Shown: positions 11,763-18,750, numbered from the stretch's first letter. The stretch is 24,929 bases of DNA from a virus (IMGVR_UViG_3300042923_000186:64001-88929); one strand, 5' to 3'. Translations and numbers: made by a program. The notes: generated by a model from the letters alone, not told the origin.

Positions 11763-12182
11763 ATGAACACCATGCAATATGAATTCGACCAAGTAGTGGC
11801 CCACCTGTACAAGCAAGGTCGCCCGGCTACCGCTAATGGCAACTGCCTGTACCGGGCAGAAGTAGACGGCCAAACGCTGTCCTGTGCTGTTGGTTGCCGC
11901 ATCCCTGACGATGTGTACGTACCGGATATGGACGTAGCCACGGGTGACTGCGGTACAGGCGTGAGCGGCATCCTACTCCGCTTCGGTGATGTCCTGCCGC
12001 CTGAAATTAAAGCTTACCATACCATGTTCGAGCATATTCAAAGTGCGCATGACTACTTCAGCGGAGAGGCCAGCTTCGCTGATTGGGAAGGCTCTACTGA
12101 ACGGCTGGACAGTCGATTGAAAAAGATTGCCGAGATTCATGGCCTGACCTTCACCAAGCCGGAAGTTAGCAATCATGGCTAA
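11763..12182 (+). CDS. Conserved phage protein of unknown function, 139 residues
   Basis: The motif GNCLYRAEVDGQTLSCAVGC followed by RIPDDVYVPDMD matches a widespread family of short phage proteins (pattern CxYR...CAVGCxIPDExYxPxME) whose role is unknown. The C-terminal half is helical. AAGGAG precedes the ATG. It is the first gene behind the 11711 promoter and overlaps the next gene by 8 bp. Confidence 0.75.
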   Translation: MNTMQYEFDQVVAHLYKQGRPATANGNCLYRAEVDGQTLSCAVGCRIPDDVYVPDMDVATGDCGTGVSGILLRFGDVLPPEIKAYHTMFEHIQSAHDYFSGEASFADWEGSTERLDSRLKKIAEIHGLTFTKPEVSNHG

Positions 12183-12447
12183 GTATCAAGTAGGTGAACG
12201 CCTCATCGTAGAAGGGGTAGAGTGGCCTCCTGATGTCAAATACAACGGCATGGAGGTAGTGGTGACGAAGTATAAAGGGTTCAATCCGGTGCTTCCCGCT
12301 AGCTACCAAGTTGTCTTCATCGACACGGGAGAAATATCGCTGGCAGCAGAACAATACCTGCATCGCAAGCAACCTGTACGTGGCGACTTAGATACGGTTG
12401 TTAGCTGGGAAACAGTGGGTTGGAAACCAAACAAGGAGGAAAAATGA
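12175..12447 (+). CDS. Conserved phage hypothetical protein, 90 residues
   Basis: A small beta-rich protein: YQVGERLIVEGVEWPPDVKY near the start, then a charged end with VRGDLDTVVSWETVGWKP. This layout resembles short SH3-like phage proteins common beside the preceding family, but no function is known. It overlaps the previous gene by 8 bp, and its stop overlaps the next start as ATGA. Confidence 0.68.
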   Translation: MAKYQVGERLIVEGVEWPPDVKYNGMEVVVTKYKGFNPVLPASYQVVFIDTGEISLAAEQYLHRKQPVRGDLDTVVSWETVGWKPNKEEK

Positions 12448-12599
12448 AATACATTAAATCCCTGTCAATTGCTATCCTCGTGTTCGTAGGGCTCTTGGCA
12501 CTTACAGGAGTGCTTGGTAAAGTAGCATTCGGCCTGACGCTGTTGTCCATCCTGTTCGCTCTCATCTGGGGGATGGTTTACGGATGTCTATACGGATGA
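12444..12599 (+). CDS. Small membrane protein, 51 residues
   Basis: ATGA coupling (12444-12447) and AAGGAGG upstream support this frame. The product begins MKYIKSLSIAILVFVGLLAL and continues through a second hydrophobic stretch (FGLTLLSILFALIWGMVYGC). It has two likely membrane spans with a short loop. A holin-like or inner-membrane role is possible but unproven. It overlaps the next gene by 16 bp. Confidence 0.65.
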   Translation: MKYIKSLSIAILVFVGLLALTGVLGKVAFGLTLLSILFALIWGMVYGCLYG

Positions 12600-12823
12600 A
12601 CGGCCTCCCTTACAAGGAAACCTTCGCCGCCAAGGGCAGTGAACTCTACCGAGCCCTGACCGAAGGCCCGGAGGGCGAACGAGCTACGAACGCTAAGAAG
12701 GTGTACACATTCACAACAGCACGTAGCAAGGCTACCTTACTCGGCGTACCTCCACCTAAGCAGGTGGTGGATGAGAAGGGAAAGACAACCATCGTCTGGC
12801 ATGACGGCTCAGTTTACAAATAG
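12584..12823 (+). CDS. Hypothetical protein, 79 residues
   Basis: A soluble basic protein with NAKKVYTFTTARSKATLLGV in the middle and a beta-like end (KTTIVWHDGSVYK). No family is recognised. The start ATG lies inside the previous gene. A second ATG at 12596, overlapping that stop, is an alternative. Position and tight overlap support expression. Confidence 0.6.
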   Translation: MSIRMNGLPYKETFAAKGSELYRALTEGPEGERATNAKKVYTFTTARSKATLLGVPPPKQVVDEKGKTTIVWHDGSVYK

Positions 12824-12836
12824 ATAAGGAGGTAAT

Positions 12837-13202
12837 ATGTATTTTCTAGTGGCGGGAGTGGGACTGGCTTTTCTGGTCTGGGGACTCTACAAGGAATGGA
12901 TAATCTCTATATTACTGGGAGGTATTATTCTAGTGGTAACAGGTATTGTTGCATCAGAGAGCTCGGACTGGAATAAAGAGCAACGTGCCAAGCACCGTGC
13001 CGAGCAGATAGAGGACGCCAAACCTCGCCCCTACAGCACGTCTGGGGATGGCTGCACTGTGTACACGTTCAAGACGGATCGCTGGCAATTCTTCACTCGA
13101 TGCGACAGCACCACAACTACGGACAATAGCTACAAGAAAAGCTGCGGTAAGAATTGTAACAGGATGGTGGAGGAAAGCATCACCACGGAGAATAAGCAAT
13201 GA
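12837..13202 (+). CDS. Membrane-anchored phage protein with conserved Cys-rich C-terminus
   Basis: The product has 121 residues. Two hydrophobic segments lie at about 2-17 and 21-40. The soluble C-terminus has the pattern GCTVYTFKTDRWQFFTRCDS, then SCGKNCNR, which recurs in many proteobacterial phage proteins of unknown role. The even Cys spacing suggests disulfides or metal binding. AAGGAGGTAAT precedes the ATG. Its stop overlaps the next start (ATGA). Confidence 0.7.
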   Translation: MYFLVAGVGLAFLVWGLYKEWIISILLGGIILVVTGIVASESSDWNKEQRAKHRAEQIEDAKPRPYSTSGDGCTVYTFKTDRWQFFTRCDSTTTTDNSYKKSCGKNCNRMVEESITTENKQ

Positions 13203-13501
13203 CAACTGTTAGCTACGGCTCAGATATAGTAAAGTCGGTTAGTACTTTGAAGGTTGGAGATAAGGTGCATGACATCGGAGACACATTTGAGATGGATTTT
13301 CGCCTCGTAGGAAACGGAGTGGTCACGTCCACTACGCCGGAGTCCGCGACAGTATCCTTCGAGGTAGGGAAACCTTATACTTTTACGGACGATGACGTGA
13401 AGTACCTGTCCAGAGGTCATTTCGACTATGCGGAGGCAAAGAACAGGATTGCCGAATTATACGGCAAAGGTGCTGCCGGGCATGTACCAGTTCCGCAATG
13501 A
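13199..13501 (+). CDS. Hypothetical phage protein, 100 residues
   Basis: The N-terminal two thirds looks beta-rich (STLKVGDKVHDIGDTFEMDF, then VSFEVGKPYTF). A short helix and a flexible tail ending VPVPQ follow. No domain is recognised. It is coupled on both sides by ATGA-type overlaps (13199-13202 and 13498-13501). Confidence 0.62.
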   Translation: MTTVSYGSDIVKSVSTLKVGDKVHDIGDTFEMDFRLVGNGVVTSTTPESATVSFEVGKPYTFTDDDVKYLSRGHFDYAEAKNRIAELYGKGAAGHVPVPQ

Positions 13502-13596
13502 CCTGTCCCAAGCCTCCTAGCAACGTCTGGGCATGGGCCGCAGGCGTCATCATCCTCACCTTCTCACTGGCTACCCTAGTAGCTGTCAACATCTGA
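13498..13596 (+). CDS. Single-pass membrane peptide, 32 residues
   Basis: The last frame of the operon starts in an ATGA overlap and ends just before the terminator. It reads MTCPKPPSNVWAWAAG then VIILTFSLATLVAVNI, a polar head plus one hydrophobic span. Coupling and position are the only support. Confidence 0.55.
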   Translation: MTCPKPPSNVWAWAAGVIILTFSLATLVAVNI

Positions 13597-13598
13597 AT

Positions 13599-13624
13599 GG
13601 CCCCGCCTTGTGCGGGCTTTTTCT
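13599..13624 (+). terminator. Terminator of the rightward gene train
   Basis: CCCGC-CTTGT-GCGGG with an extra G-C across a bulge, followed by five T and CTTGTC. It lies just after the last rightward gene. Confidence 0.85.
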
Positions 13625-13626
13625 TG

Positions 13627-14849
13627 TCTAGCAATAATACCTAAAAATAAAAAATTAGCAGCTACCTTGACGGCATACCTAGTTGTAAATCTGGAAATAT
13701 ATCTGGAGTAGAGCTACTGGAGTCGTACTACATTAGCAATATGACATTGGCAGGAGGTCGCAATAACGGTAGCGGTTCTTAACAGGCCCACTCCCCATCG
13801 GGCAAGGGGTCTAGGATCGCTCAAAATATCTGTAGGAGGCGTCGTTAGGGACGGGTAAGGGGTAGACAGCCTAACACATACAAACGGCCTATAAACGCTC
13901 TATGAGCGTCTGAGGGGCTATGAGTAAATCCACAACACCCGTTATAGTCTTACTCGGTGGTGTACTGGAAGGTGTGTAAGTCCTTGATTTGCAAGGGGGA
14001 ATGTGCCTTATTGCGGGGATGCTGGAGGCGGATGATTTAGGTAGTGCACTATTGTTGTTAGAATACAACAGAAACGGCCTTGGCCGTGGTTGTAGCTAGA
14101 AAACAACGATATCTGATGTGACTAAATAGCCAACGGCTGCCGGTGAATTGTTTAGAACTAACCAGCATATTGCTGTTTTACAACAGACAAACAACAGGCT
14201 TCGTGTCCTCTCGGACCCTCGCCTTGCCCTTGCCTATGCCACCCGGTGCGCTCGTGTAGTATTGCTTATGTAGTACTACTTATGTCATATGCTTATGTTA
14301 TATTATTATGTTATATATAACATAGCTACGCTATGTAGTACGTGCCCTTATCAGGGCTTATGTATGTGTCATTAGCATGACGGATACAACCATTGAACGC
14401 CCTATAGGGGCGTGAGGGTGTTGTGTAGTGGGGTAGTGGTGGAGGGTAGCCGCTAGGCTGTGATACGCATGGCTGATGCCATGTAGACGCTATGCCCGTG
14501 GGCATGTAGATATGACATGGCTAGGCGCCATGTAGTACGTCTGTACTGCATTGCTTGATCCGGCCAAGGGTGGACGTACAGGGCAGGGGTATTGCTTATG
14601 CGTGTTCTTATGTAGAATAGAGGTGGGGCAGCAGTAGAGGGTAGCTCTCCCTCGCGTGACTTCCTACATCCCCGTTGCTTTGTCTGGATGTTATTCGGAC
14701 GATGTGACGTGGAAGCCACTTGCGTAAGACCCCGCCATATACAACTAAGGCTTGCGTATAGCCTCTACAGGGCGTTATCAGGGGCAGGGTAAGGGGTAGG
14801 CTAGGGTAGACGTAGAAAACGCCTTAGAAGGGCTGTGCTCTGAGACGTG
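13627..14849. other. 1.2-kb gene-free region dense in short palindromes
   Basis: No believable ORF is present on either strand. At least ten perfect hairpins or palindromes occur, for example ACGCTC/GAGCGT near 13896, ACGGCC/GGCCGT near 14073, GTAGTACTAC near 14269, and TATGTTATATATAACATA (14307-14324). It continues with ACATAGC/GCTATGT (14320-14336), CATGGC/GCCATG (14468-14483), ATGCCC/GGGCAT (14492-14505) and ACATGGC/GCCATGT (14515-14533). CTTATG recurs between them, and GGGTAAGGGGTAG is present at 13853 and 14787. The region lies between two converging terminators with no clear promoter. Candidates are a replication origin, a large structured RNA or a regulator array. Confidence 0.6.
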
Positions 14850-14872
14850 AAAAAGCCCGCACTAAGCGGGCT
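14850..14872 (-). terminator. Terminator of the leftward operon starting at 15986
   Basis: On the minus strand AGCCCGC-TTAGT-GCGGGCT is followed by TTTTT, five bases after the stop of the 14877-15092 gene. It is a perfect 7-bp stem. Confidence 0.92.
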
Positions 14873-14876
14873 GTTG

Positions 14877-15092
14877 CTATTCTTGCGGCTGTTCAGGATC
14901 GAAGGGCCATTTCAGGTAACGGCCTACGTTCTCTCGATAGCACACAGTTATTGTGTATCCTTCACTTTCCGGGAACAGTTTACAGAATTGACTGTACATG
15001 GACTTGGCTTTTACTTCATCCGTCAAGCTGCGCTCTGCTGTGGCGAAGTGGTGATTACCATCTTTTGCAACGTTGATTTCGTAGTAAGGCAT
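14877..15092 (-). CDS. Conserved small phage protein, 71 residues
   Basis: MPYYEINVAKDGNHHFATAE, followed by FPESEGYTITVCYR, matches a recurring short phage protein pattern (YYExNVxKxGxHxFAT ... FPESEGY) of unknown function. It is predicted alpha-beta and soluble. AGGAGAATAAA precedes the ATG. It is the last gene of the leftward operon, directly before its terminator. Confidence 0.7.
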   Translation of the reverse strand: MPYYEINVAKDGNHHFATAERSLTDEVKAKSMYSQFCKLFPESEGYTITVCYRENVGRYLKWPFDPEQPQE

Positions 15093-15107
15093 TTTATTCT
15101 CCTGTTG

Positions 15108-15212
15108 TCATAACGGGGAGGGCGATGCTAACCATTCGTCATACGTCACCGGCTGGGTGTTGTTTAGGCAGCACTGGTCTACGTATGCAAGGTAGAGCTT
15201 ATGCTTATGCAC
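15108..15212 (-). CDS. Small hypothetical protein, 34 residues (GTG start)
   Basis: The frame starts at GTG 15212 inside the 3' end of the preceding gene, with AGGGG six bases upstream. It encodes MHKHKLYLAYVDQCCLNN, then TQPVTYDEWLASPSPL. The TYDEWL segment looks like real protein, and the gap is otherwise empty. It is supported by tight packing and the ribosome site only. Confidence 0.5.
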   Translation of the reverse strand: MHKHKLYLAYVDQCCLNNTQPVTYDEWLASPSPL

Positions 15213-15450
15213 GGTTGGCCCCTGTCAGCATTGCTGTTTCATATTCAGCAATCTTATCAAGCGTGATCCATTCCGGTTTTACTGGAAGGGTGTTGTAAAT
15301 CTCTCGCATCTTGGCTATCTGATCTGGCACGTTCCCGGCCCACAGATGCTTTTCGCTCCTGCTGCCGAAGTTGAGGAAGTAATCACAGTCCTGTTGCAAG
15401 CGGCCTAGCAGCATGTAATCGAAACTGGTAATCGTGTCTGATGTGGACAT
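15205..15450 (-). CDS. LPD11-like small phage/plasmid protein
   Basis: The product has 81 residues. DYMLLGRLQQDCDYFLNFGS, LWAGNVPDQIAKMREIYNTL and KPEWITLDKIAEYE follow the pattern of the LPD11 family (large polyvalent protein-associated domain 11). That family is common in phages, plasmids and ICEs and of unknown function. AAAGG precedes the ATG at 15450. It sits in the middle of the 15986-driven operon. Confidence 0.75.
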   Translation of the reverse strand: MSTSDTITSFDYMLLGRLQQDCDYFLNFGSRSEKHLWAGNVPDQIAKMREIYNTLPVKPEWITLDKIAEYETAMLTGANRA

Positions 15451-15458
15451 GGCAGCCT

Positions 15459-15689
15459 TTACAGGAAATTGAACGATTCAGGGGATGGCAGCAAATACAG
15501 GGCCGGGTCTACTTCGTTGAACAGGAACGTATAGGCTTCATCAAGCGCTTCGCTGTACGTGAAGCATTTGACGGTGAATGCTTCGGGGTCAGCCGCGATG
15601 TAGGCTGAGACAGGGCCAGCGCCCGTTATCACGTAGCCGAAAGCGGCAAGAATTTCGGCACGGCTTGCATTTTGTAAAGATGTGTTCAT
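15459..15689 (-). CDS. Hypothetical protein, 76 residues
   Basis: An acidic, aromatic-rich small protein (ILAAFGYVITGAGPVSAYIA, then TYSEALDEAYTFLFNEVDPA) without a recognised domain. AAGGAAACATA precedes the ATG. Only eight bases separate it from the next gene, so it is part of the same operon. Confidence 0.65.
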   Translation of the reverse strand: MNTSLQNASRAEILAAFGYVITGAGPVSAYIAADPEAFTVKCFTYSEALDEAYTFLFNEVDPALYLLPSPESFNFL

Positions 15690-15759
15690 TATGTTTCCTT
15701 AGATTCGGTGGATACGGGTAATCGGGTTACTACGTCTGAATGCCTCGCCCTTGCACAAT

Positions 15760-15954
15760 TTAGAGGGAGGTATAAACGCGGCACTCAATAGAGCACACTT
15801 TAATGAATGCCACTTTTTGCCCTTTGCTCTTGCGGTAGGCTTTTTCTTTTGCCTTCTTATCTGCCAGTTGCTCAGGGGTATTAGCAGTAATTACGCCGTT
15901 CAGGTAGTAGCATTCCCCTTTGATGATCCGGGTTCCGTTGGCTGATTTAGTCAT
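15760..15954 (-). CDS. Small basic protein, 64 residues
   Basis: First gene behind the 15986 promoter. The central part is a Lys-rich helix (TPEQLADKKAKEKAYRKSKG, about 26-45), preceded by a beta-like turn (GECYYLNGVITAN). It may bind nucleic acid. The ribosome site upstream of ATG 15954 (GGAG) is well placed. The 70 bases after it carry no gene. Confidence 0.65.
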   Translation of the reverse strand: MTKSANGTRIIKGECYYLNGVITANTPEQLADKKAKEKAYRKSKGQKVAFIKVCSIECRVYTSL

Positions 15955-15985
15955 GGTTGGCTCCGTTGCGCTGGTTGATGTAGAG

Positions 15986-16014
15986 ATATTACGCTACCTA
16001 GCTAGCTAACGCAA
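15986..16014 (-). promoter_or_regulatory. Leftward promoter with TAGN repeat spacer
   Basis: TTGCGT (16014-16009), 17-bp spacer TAGCTAGCTAGGTAGCG, TAATAT (15991-15986). It has the most complete form of the period-4 repeat and drives five small genes to the 14850 terminator. Confidence 0.8.
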
Positions 16015-16028
16015 GCACCTTTTAGGAT

Positions 16029-16745
16029 TTATTCTCGTTGTATTTTTGCAACGTCCATGCTGTCAAGGCGACGGCGGGGAACAGCCACGGTGACATCGTG
16101 TGAGATGGGCACAAGACGCAAGTTGTAGCGTCTGAGAAACGCCGGGGCACTGGCCCGCATCTTCGCCCGCTCATCCTCGCTTAGCACGCCCCATGTCTTT
16201 ATCATGAATTCGACAACCCTTGAATACTGGGATGCGAAGTCTGCATTGGCAATGCTGGCGATCATGCGCTTCTTTCCTGCTGTAGCTTGTATCCTCAACA
16301 GATTCTTTCCGACAGGAAGCCCTAGAGTCACATGTTTTAATGTTCCGTCTTTGTTGAAACCAACTACGCCCGACACGCGTTCAATAGCAGCATTGGCAAA
16401 GAGCTTTGCCACTTGGGGATGCTGTTCTATTTCATTTGGTGCTAGCTTATTGGCGGGGAAGGATGGAGTTTCGTTTAATCCGTACCGTGTTATAAAATGG
16501 GCTTCGGTGCCTTTCAACCGTGTTAGCTCGATTTCATCTTTTATATGATACTGCTGGGCAATAAAAGCAACTGCCTTTGCATATTGAGTATTAAAGTCAA
16601 CCCTGTGAAGATAGAGAGTGGATGTCTTGCCGTTTACTCTGGCCTGTATTCTTCGGGGATAACGGCCTAGTGGCTTTAATAGCACTACGTCCTTAAGTGT
16701 GCCGTCGTCCCTGTACTCAGGAGAATTGGGTAATTGATTTCTCAT
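16029..16745 (-). CDS. Protein with an internal tandem duplication, possible DNA-binding repeats
   Basis: The product has 238 residues. Residues about 13-88 and 132-208 align to each other with the shared pattern DGTLKxVxLxxPxGxxxxRIQA ... DFxxQYxxxVxF ... ending in RYGL or RYNL. Each copy looks like three short strands plus a helix and a helical tail, a layout similar to AP2-type DNA-binding domains (inference only). A variable linker separates them. The ATG 16745 has no Shine-Dalgarno sequence, and an in-frame stop lies two codons upstream. Initiation is therefore unusual and may depend on the inverted repeat at 16769-16839. Confidence 0.7.
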   Translation of the reverse strand: MRNQLPNSPEYRDDGTLKDVVLLKPLGRYPRRIQARVNGKTSTLYLHRVDFNTQYAKAVAFIAQQYHIKDEIELTRLKGTEAHFITRYGLNETPSFPANKLAPNEIEQHPQVAKLFANAAIERVSGVVGFNKDGTLKHVTLGLPVGKNLLRIQATAGKKRMIASIANADFASQYSRVVEFMIKTWGVLSEDERAKMRASAPAFLRRYNLRLVPISHDVTVAVPRRRLDSMDVAKIQRE

Positions 16746-16768
16746 GATTTAGCGGGAAATGTTAAAAG

Positions 16769-16839
16769 AGGGGCATGCATTGTGCGGCCATCCCGTGAAG
16801 ACGCGCAGACCCTTGAGCTTGAGTCTTAAGCATGCCCCT
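16769..16839 (-). promoter_or_regulatory. Long-range inverted repeat between two leftward genes
   Basis: AGGGGCATGC and GCATGCCCCT are perfect 10-bp arms 51 bases apart. Smaller internal pairings (AGAC/GTCT) exist. On the minus strand the second arm is followed by CTTTTAAC, so it may act as a weak terminator, an RNA stability element or a translation switch for the gene starting at 16745. Confidence 0.5.
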
Positions 16840-16849
16840 TAAACTTGTG

Positions 16850-17050
16850 CTAAGCCGTGCGGCTGTCGATCACGAACCGGATTATAGCCGCTTCCAATTC
16901 TGCTGCACGGTCGTCTGTGGCTGCGGAGAGACTTGAGCGTGCCATAGCCTGATAAACGCCCGCCATGGCGTCAGCCACTGTGGAGCGCTCCACGGGCGGT
17001 AAATTTTCCCGTAAGGCCATATAAAGCCGGGCGTCTGCTGAGAGGGTCAT
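16850..17050 (-). CDS. Small helical Ala-rich protein, 66 residues
   Basis: MTLSADARLYMALRENLPPV, then a helical Ala-rich end (RAAELEAAIIRFVIDSRTA). No family is recognised. ATG 17050 is chosen because GGAG lies eight bases upstream. A TTG at 17068 would extend it but lies inside the previous gene. It is co-transcribed with the HTH gene before it. Confidence 0.62.
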   Translation of the reverse strand: MTLSADARLYMALRENLPPVERSTVADAMAGVYQAMARSSLSAATDDRAAELEAAIIRFVIDSRTA

Positions 17051-17052
17051 GA

Positions 17053-17757
17053 TTATTTCTCCGTCCAACGTGTGCCGAGTTCGTTAACATGGCGACGTGT
17101 AACGGAATACAACGCATCGGAATACTTAGGTGGCTCACTGCCAATGTCCACAAGGATATTTTCCATATCCCCTCGACGTTTTGCATTCCTTGCCACAGTA
17201 TGCGCCTGATTAACGCTGGTGCATTCGATAATGAATATCGCTTGCTTTTTGTCCGCTTGTTTCAAACGGGACATCATAATGTCCCGCATGCTGACGAATG
17301 CGACAGGGGCAGGCTTTCCGTCTTGAATGACGAAGGGATCAATTACGCCACCGTTTCCGCCGTTGTCGTCATTCAGGGGTTGGCCCAGCAGGGATGCGGG
17401 CTGTTCTGTTACGGCTTCGGTAGGCAAGTGGGACAGGTCGGAGAACGAATCGCCCAGCAGCATAACATCGGGCTCGATAGGAGCCGCTACAGGCGGTTCT
17501 GTGGCGTCGTGGCCCTCTCGTACCAGAGCGGCTATTGGAGGGGCGCTATGGGCTTCTGCTGCCGTCTGCTGGGCATTGTCACGTTCGGACAGTTCGTATC
17601 CGGCTTGGCATGCTGCGATTACCTGACGACCCGTGAGTTTCAGGTCTTTACCGACAGAAATACTGCCTTCACCTTTACTCATTCGCAAAAATACTTCTTT
17701 GCATTTATCCTCACCATAGGATTTGATTGCGCGTTTGGTGCTGTCTGAGAGTTTCAT
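17053..17757 (-). CDS. Protein with N-terminal helix-turn-helix-like region, 234 residues
   Basis: Residues about 18-56 (CKEVFLRMSKGEGSISVGKD then LKLTGRQVIAACQAGYEL) read as a helix-turn-helix. A long acidic/Pro-rich linker (about 60-140) and a C-terminal alpha-beta domain (QAIFIIECTSVNQAHTVARN ... ILVDIG) follow. It could be a transcription regulator and is a candidate for the factor acting on the TAGN promoters (speculative). ATG 17757 is supported by GGAG; the longer frame to 17862 overlaps the preceding gene without a ribosome site. Confidence 0.62.
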   Translation of the reverse strand: MKLSDSTKRAIKSYGEDKCKEVFLRMSKGEGSISVGKDLKLTGRQVIAACQAGYELSERDNAQQTAAEAHSAPPIAALVREGHDATEPPVAAPIEPDVMLLGDSFSDLSHLPTEAVTEQPASLLGQPLNDDNGGNGGVIDPFVIQDGKPAPVAFVSMRDIMMSRLKQADKKQAIFIIECTSVNQAHTVARNAKRRGDMENILVDIGSEPPKYSDALYSVTRRHVNELGTRWTEK

Positions 17758-17758
17758 T

Positions 17759-17959
17759 TTAAGCTCCGTGGCAGGCTTGATTGACGATTTGAATTGCTCT
17801 TGCTGCTGATGCGGCAATTGCTTCAGGTGATGCACCGTGACGGACATACGCCGCCAGTTCATTTAACGCCGTCGTCATCTGAGAATAAGTCGGCAATACG
17901 GCGTTATTCAAATAGGCGTCAGCTTGTTCGATTGCTTCGGTTTGGGAGTCGTTCAACAT
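17759..17959 (-). CDS. Hypothetical helical protein, 66 residues
   Basis: MLNDSQTEAIEQADAYLNNA and an Ala-rich C-terminal helix (SPEAIAASAARAIQIVNQAC). It is soluble, acidic and of unknown family. GGAG lies upstream of ATG 17959. Its stop precedes the next ATG by one base, with the next gene's ribosome site inside its last codons. Confidence 0.62.
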   Translation of the reverse strand: MLNDSQTEAIEQADAYLNNAVLPTYSQMTTALNELAAYVRHGASPEAIAASAARAIQIVNQACHGA

Positions 17960-17995
17960 TTTAGTTCTCCAGAGGCGCCCGAAGGCGCGGGGTTG

Positions 17996-18148
17996 TTAGG
18001 CGGTCTTTCCCTTGTAATGCAGCTCGCACGCGAGGCCGTCGCAGGCCAACGCGGCGTCGTCCAGACAGACGAATTCACGTGCCGATCCGTCGGGGAATTG
18101 CACGAGATATTTGCCGCTGCTTTCGCTGAAATGCGCCAGTGCTGCCAT
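17996..18148 (-). CDS. Small hypothetical protein, 50 residues
   Basis: The frame MAALAHFSESSGKYLVQFPD, then GSAREFVCLDDAALACDGLA and CELHYKGKTA, begins at ATG 18148. AGGA/AAAGGG lies upstream. It is compact, beta-rich and has three Cys. It fills an otherwise empty gap in the operon driven from 18405. No family is recognised. Confidence 0.62.
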   Translation of the reverse strand: MAALAHFSESSGKYLVQFPDGSAREFVCLDDAALACDGLACELHYKGKTA

Positions 18149-18188
18149 GATCCTGCCCTTTCAGTTCTCGCCCCGAAGGGCGTTGTTA

Positions 18189-18350
18189 TTAGATGGCTTC
18201 GATTTTGTCGGCAAAGAACGTCGGGCCGACAGATTTGCCACCGCGAATTTCTTGCACGACGGTTTTACCGTTACGAACTTCCACGACAACGACGTTAAAA
18301 ATCATGGCGCCGCTAGTGGTGAAAATCGTTGCTTTGTGCGTTGCTTTCAT
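18189..18350 (-). CDS. Small hypothetical protein, 53 residues
   Basis: MKATHKATIFTTSGAMIFNV then VVVEVRNGKTVVQEIRGGKS and a short end. It is beta-rich, of small-barrel type by pattern (inference). AAGGGG lies seven bases before ATG 18350. It is the first gene after the 18405 promoter. Confidence 0.65.
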   Translation of the reverse strand: MKATHKATIFTTSGAMIFNVVVVEVRNGKTVVQEIRGGKSVGPTFFADKIEAI

Positions 18351-18404
18351 GGTGTTACCCCTTTGTTCTCTGCCGCTGCGCCTATCGCTGCGTCCATGAG
18401 TAGA

Positions 18405-18433
18405 ACTATAACGGTTAGCTACCTAACTAGCAA
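18405..18433 (-). promoter_or_regulatory. Leftward promoter with TAGN repeat spacer
   Basis: TTGCTA (18433-18428), 17-bp spacer with GTTAGGTAGCTAA, TATAGT (18410-18405). It drives six genes down to 16029. Confidence 0.78.
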
Positions 18434-18529
18434 GTTCTTTTTGAATTTATTTTTAGGGCATCCGCTCTAATTATTTCTGTGGTAATATGTCATTGGTGGA
18501 ACTCCGTCCGCTCTATGGCACTCAGTCCT

Positions 18530-18557
18530 AAAAAGAAGCCTGCGGGGCGGCAGGCTT
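18530..18557 (-). terminator. Strong terminator ending the second small RNA
   Basis: AAGCCTGC-CGCCCC-GCAGGCTT, a perfect 8-bp stem, followed by CTTTTT on the minus strand. Confidence 0.93.
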
Positions 18558-18716
18558 TAAAGTGTATCTTCAAGGCAATCATTCCCACTTGCAACGCTAG
18601 GGGACTTACACAGCGCCCCCGGCAGAGTCCCATCACGTTCCCGCGTGACGGTACAAAGATGAGAATCCGAGTAGCTGAGAACGGGCTAGGAGTGCTCCCG
18701 TTCCGCTGATGCCCCG
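18530..18716 (-). ncRNA. Candidate stand-alone small RNA, about 190 nt
   Basis: A promoter at 18723-18750 and the terminator at 18530 enclose about 190 nt. The RNA has three strong hairpins: GAACGGG/CCCGTTC, the 8-bp CCGTCACG/CGTGATGG (loop CGGGAA), and GGGACT/AGTCCC with an inner GCC/GGC. The only long frame starts at TTG without a ribosome site and runs through the terminator, so it is not coding. The family is unknown. It lies between two small-gene operons. Confidence 0.65.
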
Positions 18717-18722
18717 GAAGCA

Positions 18723-18750
18723 ATTATAGCAGAAGTGTAAGAATGTCAAA
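18723..18750 (-). promoter_or_regulatory. Promoter of the second small RNA
   Basis: TATAAT (18728-18723), with TTGACA (18749-18744) at 15 bp or TTTGAC (18750-18745) at 16 bp. It has no TAGN repeat, unlike most promoters here. Confidence 0.72.

Noticed and set aside
14453-14719. 88-codon minus-strand ORF
   Set aside because: It lies over the palindrome cluster, has no ribosome site, and its protein is low-complexity translation of hairpins.
18490-18723. 77-codon minus-strand ORF
   Set aside because: TTG start without ribosome site; it runs through a perfect terminator.
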